From assembly GCA_021234155.1 (NCBI GenBank), contig JAJEKV010000571.1, positions 80,456-144,455 on the forward strand: DNA of 64,000 nt, read 5' to 3'. The notes beneath the pieces are model-generated. The model worked only from the letters and a program-made list of their open reading frames with translations, was not told where the DNA came from and did not search any database. Positions 10,424 to 20,941 of the stretch are shown one piece after another (position 1 is the first letter of the stretch; the number at the start of each line of letters is the position of its first letter). The position numbers were made by a program, and so were the translations under genes. The DNA is from Isoetes taiwanensis (lineage: Eukaryota > Streptophyta > Lycopodiopsida > Isoetales > Isoetaceae).

Positions 10424-11822
10424 AAATTCAAAGGGATATAGATTATACAATCCAGCTCAAAGGAAAATAATCATTAGCAGAGATGTGGTATTTTCTGAAA
10501 ATCAGTTTTACAGAACTATTCCAAAAGTAAATACAGCAGATGGCAAAGAAGCTATGAATAATCAAGAGGAAACTAATAGTCTACATGAAGAGTCAATTAA
10601 ACATGAAGGAAAAACTAGTGTAAATGGTCAGACTAAGGTTGCAGACTTTAGTGATGATGATGATGAGGTAGAACAAGTAGAAGAACCTGCAAATGAGACT
10701 GAAAAACCTGCAGAAGATACTCAACATATACATGAAGAAATAGTGGAAAACCCAAAAAGGAAAAGAAGAACTGAAGCACAGATGCTACAGGATGAAAATA
10801 AGGATACTGCATTATTTGGAAGGAATGTTCATGGCAGAAGTAAAAGATTGCTGGAAAGTGAGGGGGAAATAAACACAGTATTTGATATTCTAGTGCTAGA
10901 AAATGAAGAGGCTCCAAAAAGTTACAATGAGACCATAAGTGGAAAAAATAAAGATGACTGGAGGAAAGCTATGGAAGATGAGATGAACTCATTTCATAGA
11001 ACTAATACTTATGTACTTGTGGACAGACCTGAAAGTAAAAATGTTGTAGGAAGCAAATGGATATACAGAATTACTCCATTAGTAAAGATTAATAGTCTTA
11101 GAATGTTATTGGCTATTGCAAATTCTGAAGACTTAGAGATTCATCATATGGATGTCAGTACATCATTTTTAAATGCTAGATTGGAAGAAGAAATTTATCT
11201 AAAACCAGCTCCAGGATTTGACAAAATTGAAGGTAAGGTTTGGAAGTTGAATCGAGCTGTTTATGGGTTAAAACAGGCTCCTAGAGAATGGTACAAATAT
11301 GTGGATGGCTATTTGCTTGAACAAGGATTTGAGAAGTTTCTGTGTGATGGGAATCTATATAGATTTAGAAGTGGAGATGAATGGTGTGTGATTGCCCTAT
11401 ATGTAGATGATAACATTATGGTGGCAAAAGGCAAGAATATTCTTTTGCATTGTAAGAATATTTTGAGTAAAAGATTTCAAATGACTGATTTAGGAGAACT
11501 GAAGAGGTTTCTTGGAATTGAAGTCTGCAGGGACAAGACAAACAAGACTTTACTCTTAAGTCAACAAACACATATTACTAATATGTTAAAAACTTTCAAA
11601 ATGCAGGATTGTAATGTTGCAGATACTCCTTTGGTACCTAGACACAGAATTTCAGAAGATATGTGCCCAAAATCTGCTCAGGAGGTGAGGCAAATGGAAA
11701 GAACTCCATACAGGTCTTTAATTGGTTGTCTTGCTTATGTGGCAAATTGTACAAGGCCAGATATTTCCTTTGCTGTCAATTTATTAAGCAGATATAATAA
11801 CAATCCTGGTGTAGCTCATTGA
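10392..11822 (+). pseudogene. copia reverse transcriptase with internal deletion
   Basis: The frame starts with the end of the integrase C-terminal domain (KGYRLYNPAQRKIIISRDVV), followed by a long acidic linker. The reverse transcriptase begins at about residue 200 (DDWRKAMEDEMNSF, VVGSKWIYRI). Immediately after, the YKARLVARGFTQ block is missing and the sequence jumps to LVKINSLRMLLAIA, a deletion of roughly 30 residues. Motif A (HHMDVSTSFLNA), WKLNRAVYGLKQAPREWY and the active site LYVDD (near 11,400) are intact, followed by LGELKRFLGIEV and RPDISFAVNLLSRY. The frame ends at 11822. Confidence 0.92.
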
Positions 11823-12375
11823 ATTTGCTTTGAAAAAGGATTTTGAGGTATTTAAAGGGCTCCTTGGAAGTTGGAATTATGTACAATCAGCTAAACTTGA
11901 ACCGAAAAGCATATTGTGATTGGACGGGGGGAGACTTAGATCAAAGAAAATCCACCGGGTTATTTAGTCATGTTAGGTGGGGCACTGTTGGAAGTGCAAA
12001 AGCAGTCTAGCATAGACATCAAGTGGCGGAGAGGGCGAGTATAAAGCGTACCTCGCTTTTAGTAGCAAAGGAGTTGATTTGGGAAAGAAGACTCTTAGCG
12101 AATGGAAACTCCTCGAGAATAATCCTCGTGGATTTCTTTGCGACAATACCAGTTGCATAGCTATGTCAAAAAACCCTGTTCTTCATGAAAGAACAAAGCA
12201 CATCGAAATGGAAGTCCACTTTCTTAGAGACATGGTGAAGAAAAACATGCTACAAATGATATATGTTGCAACTGATGGACAATTAGCTGATATTCTCACC
12301 AAGGCACTTACAGCCAGCAGGTTTCTCAAATTAAGAACAATAATCCAGTATAATCAGAATCTGCTTATTACATGA
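11823..12375 (+). pseudogene. copia RNase H, frameshifted
   Basis: 11880-12080 shows degraded RNase H blocks in changing frames (GDLDQRKST, GTVGSAK). 12079-12375 is open and ends the pol gene with CDNTSCIAMSKNPVLHERTKHIEMEVHF and QLADILTKAL, the canonical copia C-terminus. The stop codon lies just before the polypurine tract. Non-functional because of the shifts upstream. Confidence 0.88.
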
Positions 12376-12383
12376 AGGGGGAA
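12374..12383 (+). other. Polypurine tract
   Basis: GAAGGGGGAA lies directly before the TG of the 3' LTR at 12384, the expected plus-strand primer position. Confidence 0.9.
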
Positions 12384-12964
12384 TGTTGTGGTTGTCATGT
12401 AATAATTGTAAGTGATATTCTAATCTATGAGAAGTAAAGTGGCGGTGATTAGAGGTCTTGATGATCTATGAGAAGCGGTGTGAGATCAACTTAAGAAAGT
12501 ATGAAAAATATGTGGAAAAGGTAAAGTGGCGGGCAGGTACTACCCAGACGTTGCTAGGCTCGCCAGAAAACTCGTGATACCCCCTGCCCGCCACTTAGGG
12601 TTTTGGGTTGACTGGTCAAACGGGTCAAAGTCAATGACAGCTGGAAAACAAGGGCAGCAGGGCATCCAACTATTTAGGCAAGTTGGAAAACCTTCTATAT
12701 GTAGGGCATGCACGTTTTGACAAGTGTAGATATCCAGGTTGATAAGAAAAGATATAAAATGAATGATATACATAGAGATGCAAAGCCTAAGCGCAGATCT
12801 AAGTGCGGGTGAATGAAGTTGTATTTTGTCAAAGGTTATTGGATGAGTGACCATATTTTGGCTCCATGAACCTAAGCTTTTACAAGCCTTGTTTATAAAG
12901 TTGTCTAGCAAATTTGGTGAGTTAAGTTATTGTTATACTGACAATTTCTGGAACAATTTCTACA
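12384..12964 (+). repeat. 3' LTR of copia element
   Basis: Same ends as the 5' LTR (TGTTGTGGTTGTC...TTTCTACA). Near-identical from about 12500 to the end. In 12430-12490 the sequence AGTAAAGTGGCGGTGATTAG replaces part of the direct duplication found in the 5' LTR. The 14-bp inverted repeat AAGTGGCGGGCAGG/CCTGCCCGCCACTT is kept. Followed by the target duplication CCCAT at 12965-12969. Confidence 0.95.
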
Positions 12965-12969
12965 CCCAT

Positions 12970-13394
12970 GTCTCATTGTTTCATTTTCATGTATTAGATT
13001 TCTTCAAGCCAAACCTTTCTGATTGATCTTTGAAATTAATGCATCTCAATTTTTGACCATGTTATTTTTGCAGCCTTTGTTCAGTTTCTTACCTGATCTC
13101 AATGCTTATATATCCTGTCTAATCTCAATCTATGATAGACGATGACCTAAAATCTCAAATTTGAGGCATAATCTGTGTTTTCTTAATGGGACTCATTCTA
13201 ACATGATTCTGAAAATGCGAGCGATAAAGTTGATATCCTTATCAGCTTTGTCATTTGAGTGAATGGTTATGCCTATGGTAACACTTCTACATACATACTA
13301 TATGTCTTTCATAGCAGCTAATATCTTTCAATCTTGTATGTGCATTTATGTCTTTATGTTCCGCTAATTGATTCTTCTAAGTAACTTTCTTAAC
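12970..13394. other. Intergenic or intron-like AT-rich DNA
   Basis: No domain or repeat recognised. It lies between the copia insertion and the transporter pseudogene and may be intron of that former gene. Confidence 0.4.
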
Positions 13395-14530
13395 TTGTAC
13401 CGGGGCTTGGGCCTGCTCACTTTCTCTGGCCATACCGCATGCATTTAGATCGCGCCGTAATGCAGCCATGGGCATGTCCTGAAGCTACATCAAGGCGCTT
13501 ATCAATTCTTTATTTTTCACTTTACCTTGTGGCATTTGGATCCGGGTTGCATGAAGCCATGTGTTTGCTCATTTGGAGCGCACCAATTGACGGCGGATGC
13601 TCTGTGGAAAGCGAAAAGAAGGCATCCTTCTTCAACTAGTGGTTTTGGGGAGTTCATGTTGGCATTCAAGAAAATGTAGGTCGGGATTGGGTTTTGCAAT
13701 CCCAACGGGGATGATGGTGCTTGCCATAGCTATTTTCTTTTGTCCGCACGTGTTTTGCGGTACAACAAACCTACTAGAAGCCCTCTTACTAAGGTTGCTC
13801 GGTGGCAACCGGCATTTAAAAAGAGGAAGATCAAAAGCCCCCGCTGACCCTAAACAACTCTATGAAGATCTTAGCATTGGTCTTTGGCAAAAGATTGATA
13901 CCTCACACGCATCAATTTTCGTGAAAAAAAAAAATCCCGAACCCATAGTTCTTCATTCGCCTTTATTTCTTCACCGCCCAAAAACTAGTCTCTTAATGCT
14001 TATGCTCTCAAATACGCCCCGCAAAATAGTTGAATAGTTTCCATATGTCTAACTTTTTTTTTTAATTTCAAGCTACCTTCTTTTGGCTCATTCTTTATAC
14101 GTCGGTATCAACTAACTTATTGATATTTGCATCGATTTCGACAAAGCCGCCATTCCAATACAAGGATTTAGTGGACTATAAGACAATAAATCCTTGGCGC
14201 TTATGCCCATTATCCAGATAGAGGACACCAAGCTAATCTTGAGAATGATGCCAACCTGGGTTAGCATGCCCGGGCCAGATTCTATAGCCATAGCTCAAAT
14301 TGAACCTTGTTTGTCGACAAGGAAGCACCATGGATGTACGGTTGGGGAAAAATTCCAAATCCCAACAAAGATCCATGCTTCTATTCAACAAAGATAACAA
14401 GATTCCGCTTCATCCCCATCTATGATAGAATCGTAGTGCCGTCATTTAGAAAGATAACAGGTCACAGCAGAGGCTTCAGTCGTCCGCCTTCTATTGGTGT
14501 TTATGTTAAGTACATAATCATCAAGGTATT
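13395..14530 (+). pseudogene. NRT1/PTR (NPF) family transporter pseudogene
   Basis: Blocks of a proton-coupled nitrate/peptide transporter can be followed through several frames. They are YRGLGLLTFSG; MKPCV-SFGA-Q (the GIKPCVSAFGADQFD signature); EKKASFFN then WFWGVHVG and QENVG; GLGFAIPTGMMVLAIAIFF; then KSPADPKQLYEDL-like; DKAAIP; and IEDTKLILRMMPTW. Then come a TLFVDQGSTMD-like block and FIPIYDRIVVPSFRKITGHSRGF. This spans the middle of a 12-helix MFS protein; both ends are missing. There are at least four frameshifts and an internal deletion between FFN-WFW and QENVG. Family proteins import nitrate, peptides or hormones at the plasma or vacuolar membrane. Family identity is firm; subfamily is not. 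Confidence 0.8.
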
Positions 14531-15065
14531 TATATTTGACATTTTACAGTTTATTAAATGTTAAATATGATTTGTCTTCGCTTCCTGTTCGTGGCTGAAT
14601 TACTACTTCGCAAAAACAAAGTTAAACTTAACATGGTTGAATGGAAATTTTGCTTATTGCAGTGAGCACTTGCAGCCAGAATTACAGACTTTCAGGACTT
14701 CCAGATTTTATTCTATGTATGTGCATAATTTGCTTGAAATCCTCCACATTCTATGGTCGCCAGATTACAGGCCAGGTTAGGTTCCTTTAATTTTACTTTT
14801 TATATGTTTTTCTGTAAACTATTTTGTAGATGGATAGTCCTTGACTATTCTAAATTGCTAGGATTTTGAGTTTATTGAATTGCTATAAGGTATTCATGAT
14901 AGAAGATGTTTTTCTTTCTAGAAAAAAAGAAAAAAAAAAGAAAAAAAGCAGAGGTCGGTAGTTATATGGTGGTATTCAGAATTAGTAAAATAGTGTTTAG
15001 CCTCCTTTTATGGTTTGAGGATATTCTCATTGAATGTTTTGGATTATTGCTTTCATTGATCTTAG
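14531..15065. other. AT-rich spacer, possible intron
   Basis: Contains homopolymer tracts (A/AG run near 14920-14950). A short stretch 14662-14771 is flanked by TTGCAG and CCAG/GTTAGG and could be an exon relic, but its peptide is not recognised. Ends with the acceptor-like TTGATCTTAG before the GT14 remnant. Confidence 0.35.
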
Positions 15066-15400
15066 GAAACCAAGTGGGATAATATAACAATGCTTGATGC
15101 AAAGAGGTGGTTATTGGCAAACACATTGCTGGACCATTGTGACAAGAGATTCATGCTGTTATCAGCATTTTGCATCCTGCTATAGAACTTAAGCACATTC
15201 GATAACTATATTTTGAAATCAAAACACAGTTTTGTTGGTTCCTTTAATGATCTTGAGCCATATCGAAGAGGAAGGTACAACTGTAAAGATTCTGAAGTCA
15301 CTGCAACCGATGACAGAAGGGTGGGCAATGTTTCAGGTTAATTTGCAAGCTGGCTGTCTTTATAATTGCAGACAATTTGTACTCATCATGTTGACCAAAG
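15066..15400 (+). pseudogene. GT14 (core-2/I-branching enzyme-like) glycosyltransferase pseudogene
   Basis: After an acceptor-like CTTAG the frame reads KWDNITMLDAKRWLLANTLL and DHCDKRFMLLSAFCI, then a stop where the family has the CIPLYN block. It continues with NYILKSKHSFVGSFNDL and YRRGRYN, and switches frame to FQVNLQAGCLYNCRQ. These match the plant GT14 'Branch' domain (W-MLDAERRLLANALLD--N-RFVLLSESCIPL, SFVGSFDD-GP-GRGRY, WFEVNR-LA). GT14 members are Golgi glucuronosyl- or N-acetylglucosaminyl-type transferases acting on arabinogalactan proteins. One stop and at least one shift; only an internal exon survives. Confidence 0.7.
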
Positions 15401-17816
15401 TGTTCGGTAACTTATTATCTAATAGGAATCTTATAACAGCACCAAATTTATAACCACCCATAGTCTTTTTCTTAGGCCCACCACATCAATAAGGTCAAGT
15501 GGTTTTGTTGGAACTTATTCACAATTTTCAGTGGGGCAACTCAATTTTTAGATTGACATTCTTTGACCTCTGTACTTGCACATCTTTACTATTGGTTTGC
15601 ATCTTAAAAAATATTTTCAAGCTATAACCTCTAATAGTACAATTTTGAACCCATCGGATATTCCTTGAATCCTAATAATTTGCTTCTTAGTTTTTGTAAT
15701 ACTTTTATTCGCCTTCGTCGTATTTAGACATTCAACAAGTTGTAATGCAACCCTACATGCATCCTCCACGTGTGTTTGATTGATAGAAATATAGATGTGC
15801 AAACACGATACAAACACAGATGTGCAAACATTCGAAACACGTGTTGCCAATTACACAGATATTCAATTTTCTACTACTGCACTTCGATTGTAGTTTTGTT
15901 AGATCAATGCACTTTTATGAAGCCAAAGTCACAGGCAACAAAGTACTCTACACACTCTACACACTCATCTACCCATCCCATTCCACTATCACATTTTATA
16001 ATATTCCACAATTTTTATTTGTCTATTCCACTCTACTTCTTTTAATCTATGCATTTCGTTACATCCATCTAATACCCTTGACTAATGCCCTATTCCAACT
16101 ATTGACATCACACAAGCTTGAATACTGCGTAAGGTCAAATTTCACAAATATTCTCTCGTTCGGATGTCAACTAAAAGAAGATACCCATACATTTCAAGAC
16201 AATCTTTTAAATGAGTGTGTTCCTTCAATACACATAAAAAAGTGCAAAATTAGTGACTATTATATCTAACGGATTTCCATACTAGAATGAATAAGCTCTG
16301 AAGTCTATAATATATTCCAAGTGAGGCTTATCTCAAGATCGCAAAGTTAATTTATGTGTGATGTACAAGTTGTTGAAGCTGGAAACCTTGTAATCTCAAT
16401 ACAAGTGTCACGAAATGCCACAAGGAATTTCAATGAGCAAAGGGCCCAGATTGGACAATGGATACCAATACTAGAGCAGATCAGGCACCCTCATGCATTG
16501 GAGTTGTGCATAACATCTTGAATGATGGCTAGATGCACAATTGTCCAAATTACCAGCAACTCTCATGATGATAGAATATTTTATATTTTATCATAATCCA
16601 AACATTCTTTTAAAAATAAGGCCACATCTGTAGACCATGTTCAAGCCTCTCCTTCCTGTACAAACATGCAATGCATGGTAGTACTTTTGGCATCTCAACT
16701 ACGCTCTAATGACTTCTTAGTTAGGTTAGAAAATTATCCCACTTCCAAAAAATGTTGGTTGATTGTTATCTTTTATTGCTAAGATTGTCAGAATATAGCA
16801 TGTTGAAAATGCCTCCACTTTTTTTTGAACTGGCTTTATCAGAGGCAAGCCAACTTACTCACATGACACAACAAATGTAAATACGCCTCACTTTCACTCA
16901 TCATCTACAAACTCCAAATCCTAGAATTCAAATCAAGCATTAACTACCTGAAACAAAACCATTAAAACAAAGCACGCATAAACAAAACACCCATAATCAT
17001 CACCCACATAACTCATTCATCAAGACTACACAATGCAACGTACAAATTTAAAACATACAAATTGCACCGGACCCCCTGCATCAATGCTCATATATCGTAT
17101 AATTCCTAGGGCGAGAGAGAGCGAGGGAATTCTTGGCCTGTGCGTTGTTCTAGATCTTGCATTTCGAGTCTACGATCATTGGGTTTTACTTTTTCTTGCG
17201 AGGTTTGGAGTTAGGCTATGCATCAATGCTTTATTCCTCTACAAAACCTGCTCCTCAGATGTTTGAAGCCCTCTATGACAAATAACCGATCAGAGGTCTT
17301 CAAGAAGTTCTTTCATTTCTATGCCGACAAAACATGTATTTCCATACTCTCCCCTATTAAACTTGTCCTTATGCTTCTACCATCCTTGTTCCATGTTGAG
17401 CACCAACGATCTCCTCGGGCCAATCCTCGTAAAGTCATGGTATCAAATACTCTATTGTTTTGAAGTAGCAATTTTGATTGATTGTGAAAATATGACTTTA
17501 AAGTATGATTTAAGCCACTTCACCCTTCGGCCATGGAGGGCAACCCTCTGTGCGCAGCACCTTGTTTTTCTAGTTTGAAGGACGAAAAAAGTTTATTAAT
17601 TTAGAGTAAAAATTGTACAATATAAATATCTCATCTACCTGTGTAAACACAAGAAGATGCCTCTGGAACATGTGCTAATCTAACTAAATACAGGACTAAT
17701 TTTCTAGCAAAAAATTAACTTGGTATCTTGACTTCACTAGCAGTAATATAAACAAATACCTTGTTAAAAGTCAAATATGAAGGTTTCTAAATTCTGATAA
17801 GATATAAAATCGGGGA
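15401..17816. other. Intergenic DNA without recognised genes
   Basis: AT-rich with many short ORFs, none with a recognisable domain or codon pattern. A small internal repeat (GATGTGCAAACA, about 15794 and 15820) is the only local structure I see. Confidence 0.45.
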
Positions 17817-18650
17817 TTTTTTTTTTTTTTGAAGGACATCAGACTTTATTAATAACACTCCATCATAATATAATACAATGCAGAGACAGGAATAAAAAAC
17901 CCAGTGGATAATTAGATCCAACTGAGCAGGGCCACCCGTCTAGGCATGACAATATAATGTAATTCACACTATTTTCCTCTCCTATAAAGAGAAGAATAAT
18001 ATATACTCATATTTTTAGAAAGGACTTTAACCAGGTCGAATTTCCACTCCATAGAATCATTAACATCAACTTGATCTGCTCCTGCTGTCTCAATGCCACT
18101 GAATCAGGGACATCCACTGTAACAATCGTAGTAGATATTGGAGCTACAGAATGAGCTAATGCAGATTGAGGAGCCGAGCTATTTTTGCGACGTGCAAGCT
18201 TCTTCAGGCGTGGAGTAGACCATCCTTCTTCCAATAGTCCTTGCTTGTGAGCAATGTCCTAAAGACGAGAGTGTTGATCCTCATTAAGAGGGTCTACTGA
18301 CATAGACTGAGACGGAGATGCACTAGAAGAAGGCGACGATGCAGAAATAGCTTGAGAAGAAGGCACAAGGGCTGGTAATACTGGCGGATTAACTAGTGCA
18401 GAGGCAGATGAGGAAGAAGATGATACAACATGACATTCAAGTGAAGTGGATGCTTCTTTTTTTGTGCATGATATGAACTCTCCTTTGTCGCTTCCGAATT
18501 CACCCAATAATTCTCGCCTCAATCCTCTTGCTTTTGACCCTTCTATTGTTAATATGAGTACAAGCTTGCAATACTTTCCTCCTCTTTCTAAAATAGAGGA
18601 TTTTGCGGTTTTAAATGTTGATGTGAACAATGCATCATGAAGCATAAATT
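17817..18650 (-). mobile_element. 3' end of a poly(A) retroelement (LINE-like), minus strand
   Basis: A T-run at 17817-17830 is a poly(A) tail on the minus strand, preceded there by AATAAAGTCTGATGTCCTTC. The same 3' end (AATAAAGTCTGACGTCCTTC, then A-run) recurs on the plus strand near 24315-24349, and the upstream 60 bp also match, so this is a repeat family. Upstream on the minus strand are two open stretches. One (18259-18645) has ILERGGKYCKLVLILTIEGS and a Ser-rich linker; the other (18007-18234) contains GWSTPRLKKLARRKNS. I do not recognise the protein; it could be the C-terminus of a LINE first ORF. Family assignment is inference. Confidence 0.5.
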
Positions 18651-18749
18651 TAGATACTTATCTTATGTATGTTGGCAAGAGTAGGCTATGTTCCAAAACA
18701 AAAGTGAGTCCAAGTTGCCTAACGAAGACCAAGCAATGTTCAAAAGCTT

Positions 18750-19250
18750 TGACAAACGAAGAGTTGGGGGGAGCTTGGTACGTTGTAAAAAGAGATTTGT
18801 CCAAAACTTCGAAGTTTGTTGGTGGAGTGGGAGTATAATACATTGTGAAAGAGACCAGTCCAAGGCTTTGGAACAATAGTCAAAAGCTTGTTAATGGAGG
18901 GGTTGGCAGGAGTTTAATACGTTGTGAAAGGGATTAGTCGAGGTCTACAAATGGTCAAATGTTTTGTTGATGGCGGACTTGGCGGGAGTTTAATACGTTG
19001 TGAAAGAGATTAGTCGAGGTCTACAAATGGTCAAATGTTTTGTTGATGGAGGAGTTGGCGGGAGTTTAGTACGTTGTAAAAGAGATTACTCGAGGCCGAA
19101 CGAACAATGGTCAAACGTTCGTTGAACGAGAAGTTGGCGGGAGTTTAATACGTTGCAGAAGAGATTAGTCCAAGGAAAGAACACCAATGGTCAGAAGACG
19201 AGTCGAATCGAAAGAGGAGCCGAGAAGCAGTATAATATGCCGCGAAAGAG
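18750..19250 (+). repeat. 76-bp tandem repeat (minisatellite)
   Basis: About six to seven diverging copies of a unit containing GGCGGGAGTTTAATACGTTG, AAAGAGATTAGTCGAGG and AATGGTCAAATGTTTTGTTG. The two central copies (about 18910-19060) are nearly identical and 76 bp apart; the outer ones decay on both sides. It ends roughly 900 bp before the SCL28-like gene. Confidence 0.85.
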
Positions 19251-20152
19251 ATTATTAGAGATGGCAGGGACTAGAATAGCAATAATAAGGAGTCGGGTGT
19301 CGGAGGCGAGGCATTGACGGGGAACAAGTTGTCGAAGATACAAGTCAAAGTCGATGAGGGGAGGAATCCAAAGCGACAACTAAGCTAAGAAAATAAAAAG
19401 TTGACTGAACTGGGGAAAGAGACTGGGTATCCAATGCTGGTCGGGGCGGCGAAGTCAAGTCAAGTCAAGGAATATGGAGGGTAAAAGCGAGGAGGAGGCG
19501 AGATCTGGGCCGTTGGCGGTAAGATCTGGACCGTAGGAATCCACATCTGGGTTTTCCTTTAACAAACGGTCATGAATAACGGCTATATTTTCCCAGTCCC
19601 ATGACACAGGCCGTTCCTCTCAAGTATCCGTTCCACGCCCAAAAATCTGCTCACAAATTCTTTGATTCTGTCAGCAAATCCGGCTCGACAATGCCATCCC
19701 TGTAAATTGTTCGTCCGAATTGTCCTTCCTGCGCCAATTTGTTGACAATGATCTGCTTTATCAGTCCATTTCTGTCCGGATTCTTAATCCTTGAGGCAAA
19801 TAAAAGGAATGAATTGGAGGTATGAAGCATCCAATAGCTCCGGCGAACAGAACCCCTTTAAAATCTGAGCTGGGTTTTTCATTTGCGATTCATAGCTCCG
19901 GCAATGAATTTGGGCTTGATTTACATGCCTACAGAAATGTGTTGTATAAAATTTCCGGTTTCTGAATGCGAAGCAAGGAATGATCCGGCTGATTCTGCAC
20001 CAGATTACTTGCAATGGAGCATGAGCTCCGATATGCATTACAGTTGCATTGCATAACAATTTTTTTCAATCCAATCCATATCCACATCCATGCTTCGAAA
20101 AATCCATGATTTGTAAATATTTTAGATCGGTTCGGTGCTGCAGCGGCGAAGA
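19251..20152. other. Upstream region of the GRAS gene
   Basis: No gene recognised. Contains a CAAGT repeat (19443-19470) and purine-rich sequence. It probably holds the promoter and 5' leader of the GRAS gene, but I cannot point to a convincing TATA box. Confidence 0.4.
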
Positions 20153-20941
20153 ATGATAGCAGGATGCACATCATTCATGGTGCCGGGACATGGGCATGGA
20201 ATTGGGAATCCAGGATCTAGCAATAACTCAATAGATCAATGGGGAATAGGGTACTATCAATCACAAATCCAGTGGCCAATTATGGCAGATTATGATATGT
20301 TTCATTCGCAGGGTTATATTTCGCCCAGAACATGGTGCAGCTTGAAAGAAGAACAGGGTCTAGGTTTGTTAGAAGAAGAATCGGCTCTTCCGCCTGTAAA
20401 TGCAAATGCAAATTTTGGCGCAGATCCGGCAGTGAAGCAGGAAAATATTTCTGAATCCGAGGCCGGAACTGGGGAATTTTTTTCAATCAATGCAGCAGCA
20501 GATTGATCAAGAAAGCTTGCAGCACAGCAGCAAAGGAAGCAATTTGAGGCAAGATCAATCTGTTTCTCCACCGGAAAGGGCATCCTGTAGCAGCAAAACC
20601 ATCCCCAATTCATGGATTTTGCGCTCCTGCGCAAATTCCAACAACGAGCAACAGCGGCAGCATAGTTTTAACTCCATTTCCGGCAGCGAATCAACCGATT
20701 GAAAATTCGAGGGGCGTCGGATTCGCCCATCAATCCGATCAATCCAGGCAGTTCGGAGAAATCCAGCTCTGATTTCTACCACAGCGAAGAACAGAGTGGA
20801 TCATTCGGAGATAGCAGAGGATCGAAAAAGAATTAGCTTAGAAACAGGGGATTTAGGGCTAGAAACAGGGGATCTGACCTCTGAATCAAAGGAACAGGGC
20901 TAGAAACAGGATTAGAGCTTATAAATCTGCTACTTGCATGC
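20153..20941 (+). CDS. N-terminal part of SCL28-like gene, reading frame interrupted
   Basis: From the ATG at 20153 the peptide begins MIAGCTSFM, resembling the MLAGCS start of SCL28 proteins. This frame runs to 20506, ending in a run of GCA codons. It overlaps a second frame (20490 onward: QQQIDQESLQHSS, then IPNSWILRSC). That frame stays open past a TGA at 20700-20702 to about 20905, through RKRISLETGDLGLETGDLT. The third frame, which runs into the GRAS domain, begins after a TGA near 20890 with ETGLELINLLLACME, i.e. the true start of the GRAS LHRI motif. So two shifts and one stop separate the N-terminus from the domain. A triplicated GGGCTAGAAACAGG-type repeat at 20840-20915 sits at the second shift. 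Sequencing error, an unrecognised intron or decay are all possible. Confidence 0.5.

Larger units (their letters stand above)
7719..12969 (+). mobile_element. Complete Ty1/copia insertion with LTRs and target duplication
   Basis: Two LTRs (7724-8305 and 12384-12964), both TG...CA, are flanked by the perfect 5-bp direct repeat CCCAT (7719-7723 and 12965-12969). A tRNA-Met primer-binding site follows the first LTR and a purine tract precedes the second. Between them are gag, protease, integrase, reverse transcriptase and RNase H in copia order. All structural marks of a single clean insertion survive. Yet the coding part has several frameshifts, a lost half zinc knuckle and a deletion ahead of the reverse transcriptase palm. 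Outside one variable patch the LTRs differ by roughly eight substitutions by eye, so insertion is moderately recent. Inactive by itself. Confidence 0.95.

Noticed and set aside
18446-18640. Plus-strand ORF with MDASFFVHDMNSPLS
   Set aside because: It is the opposite strand of the retroelement ORF at 18259-18645, which ends in a poly(A) tail and is the more likely coding strand.
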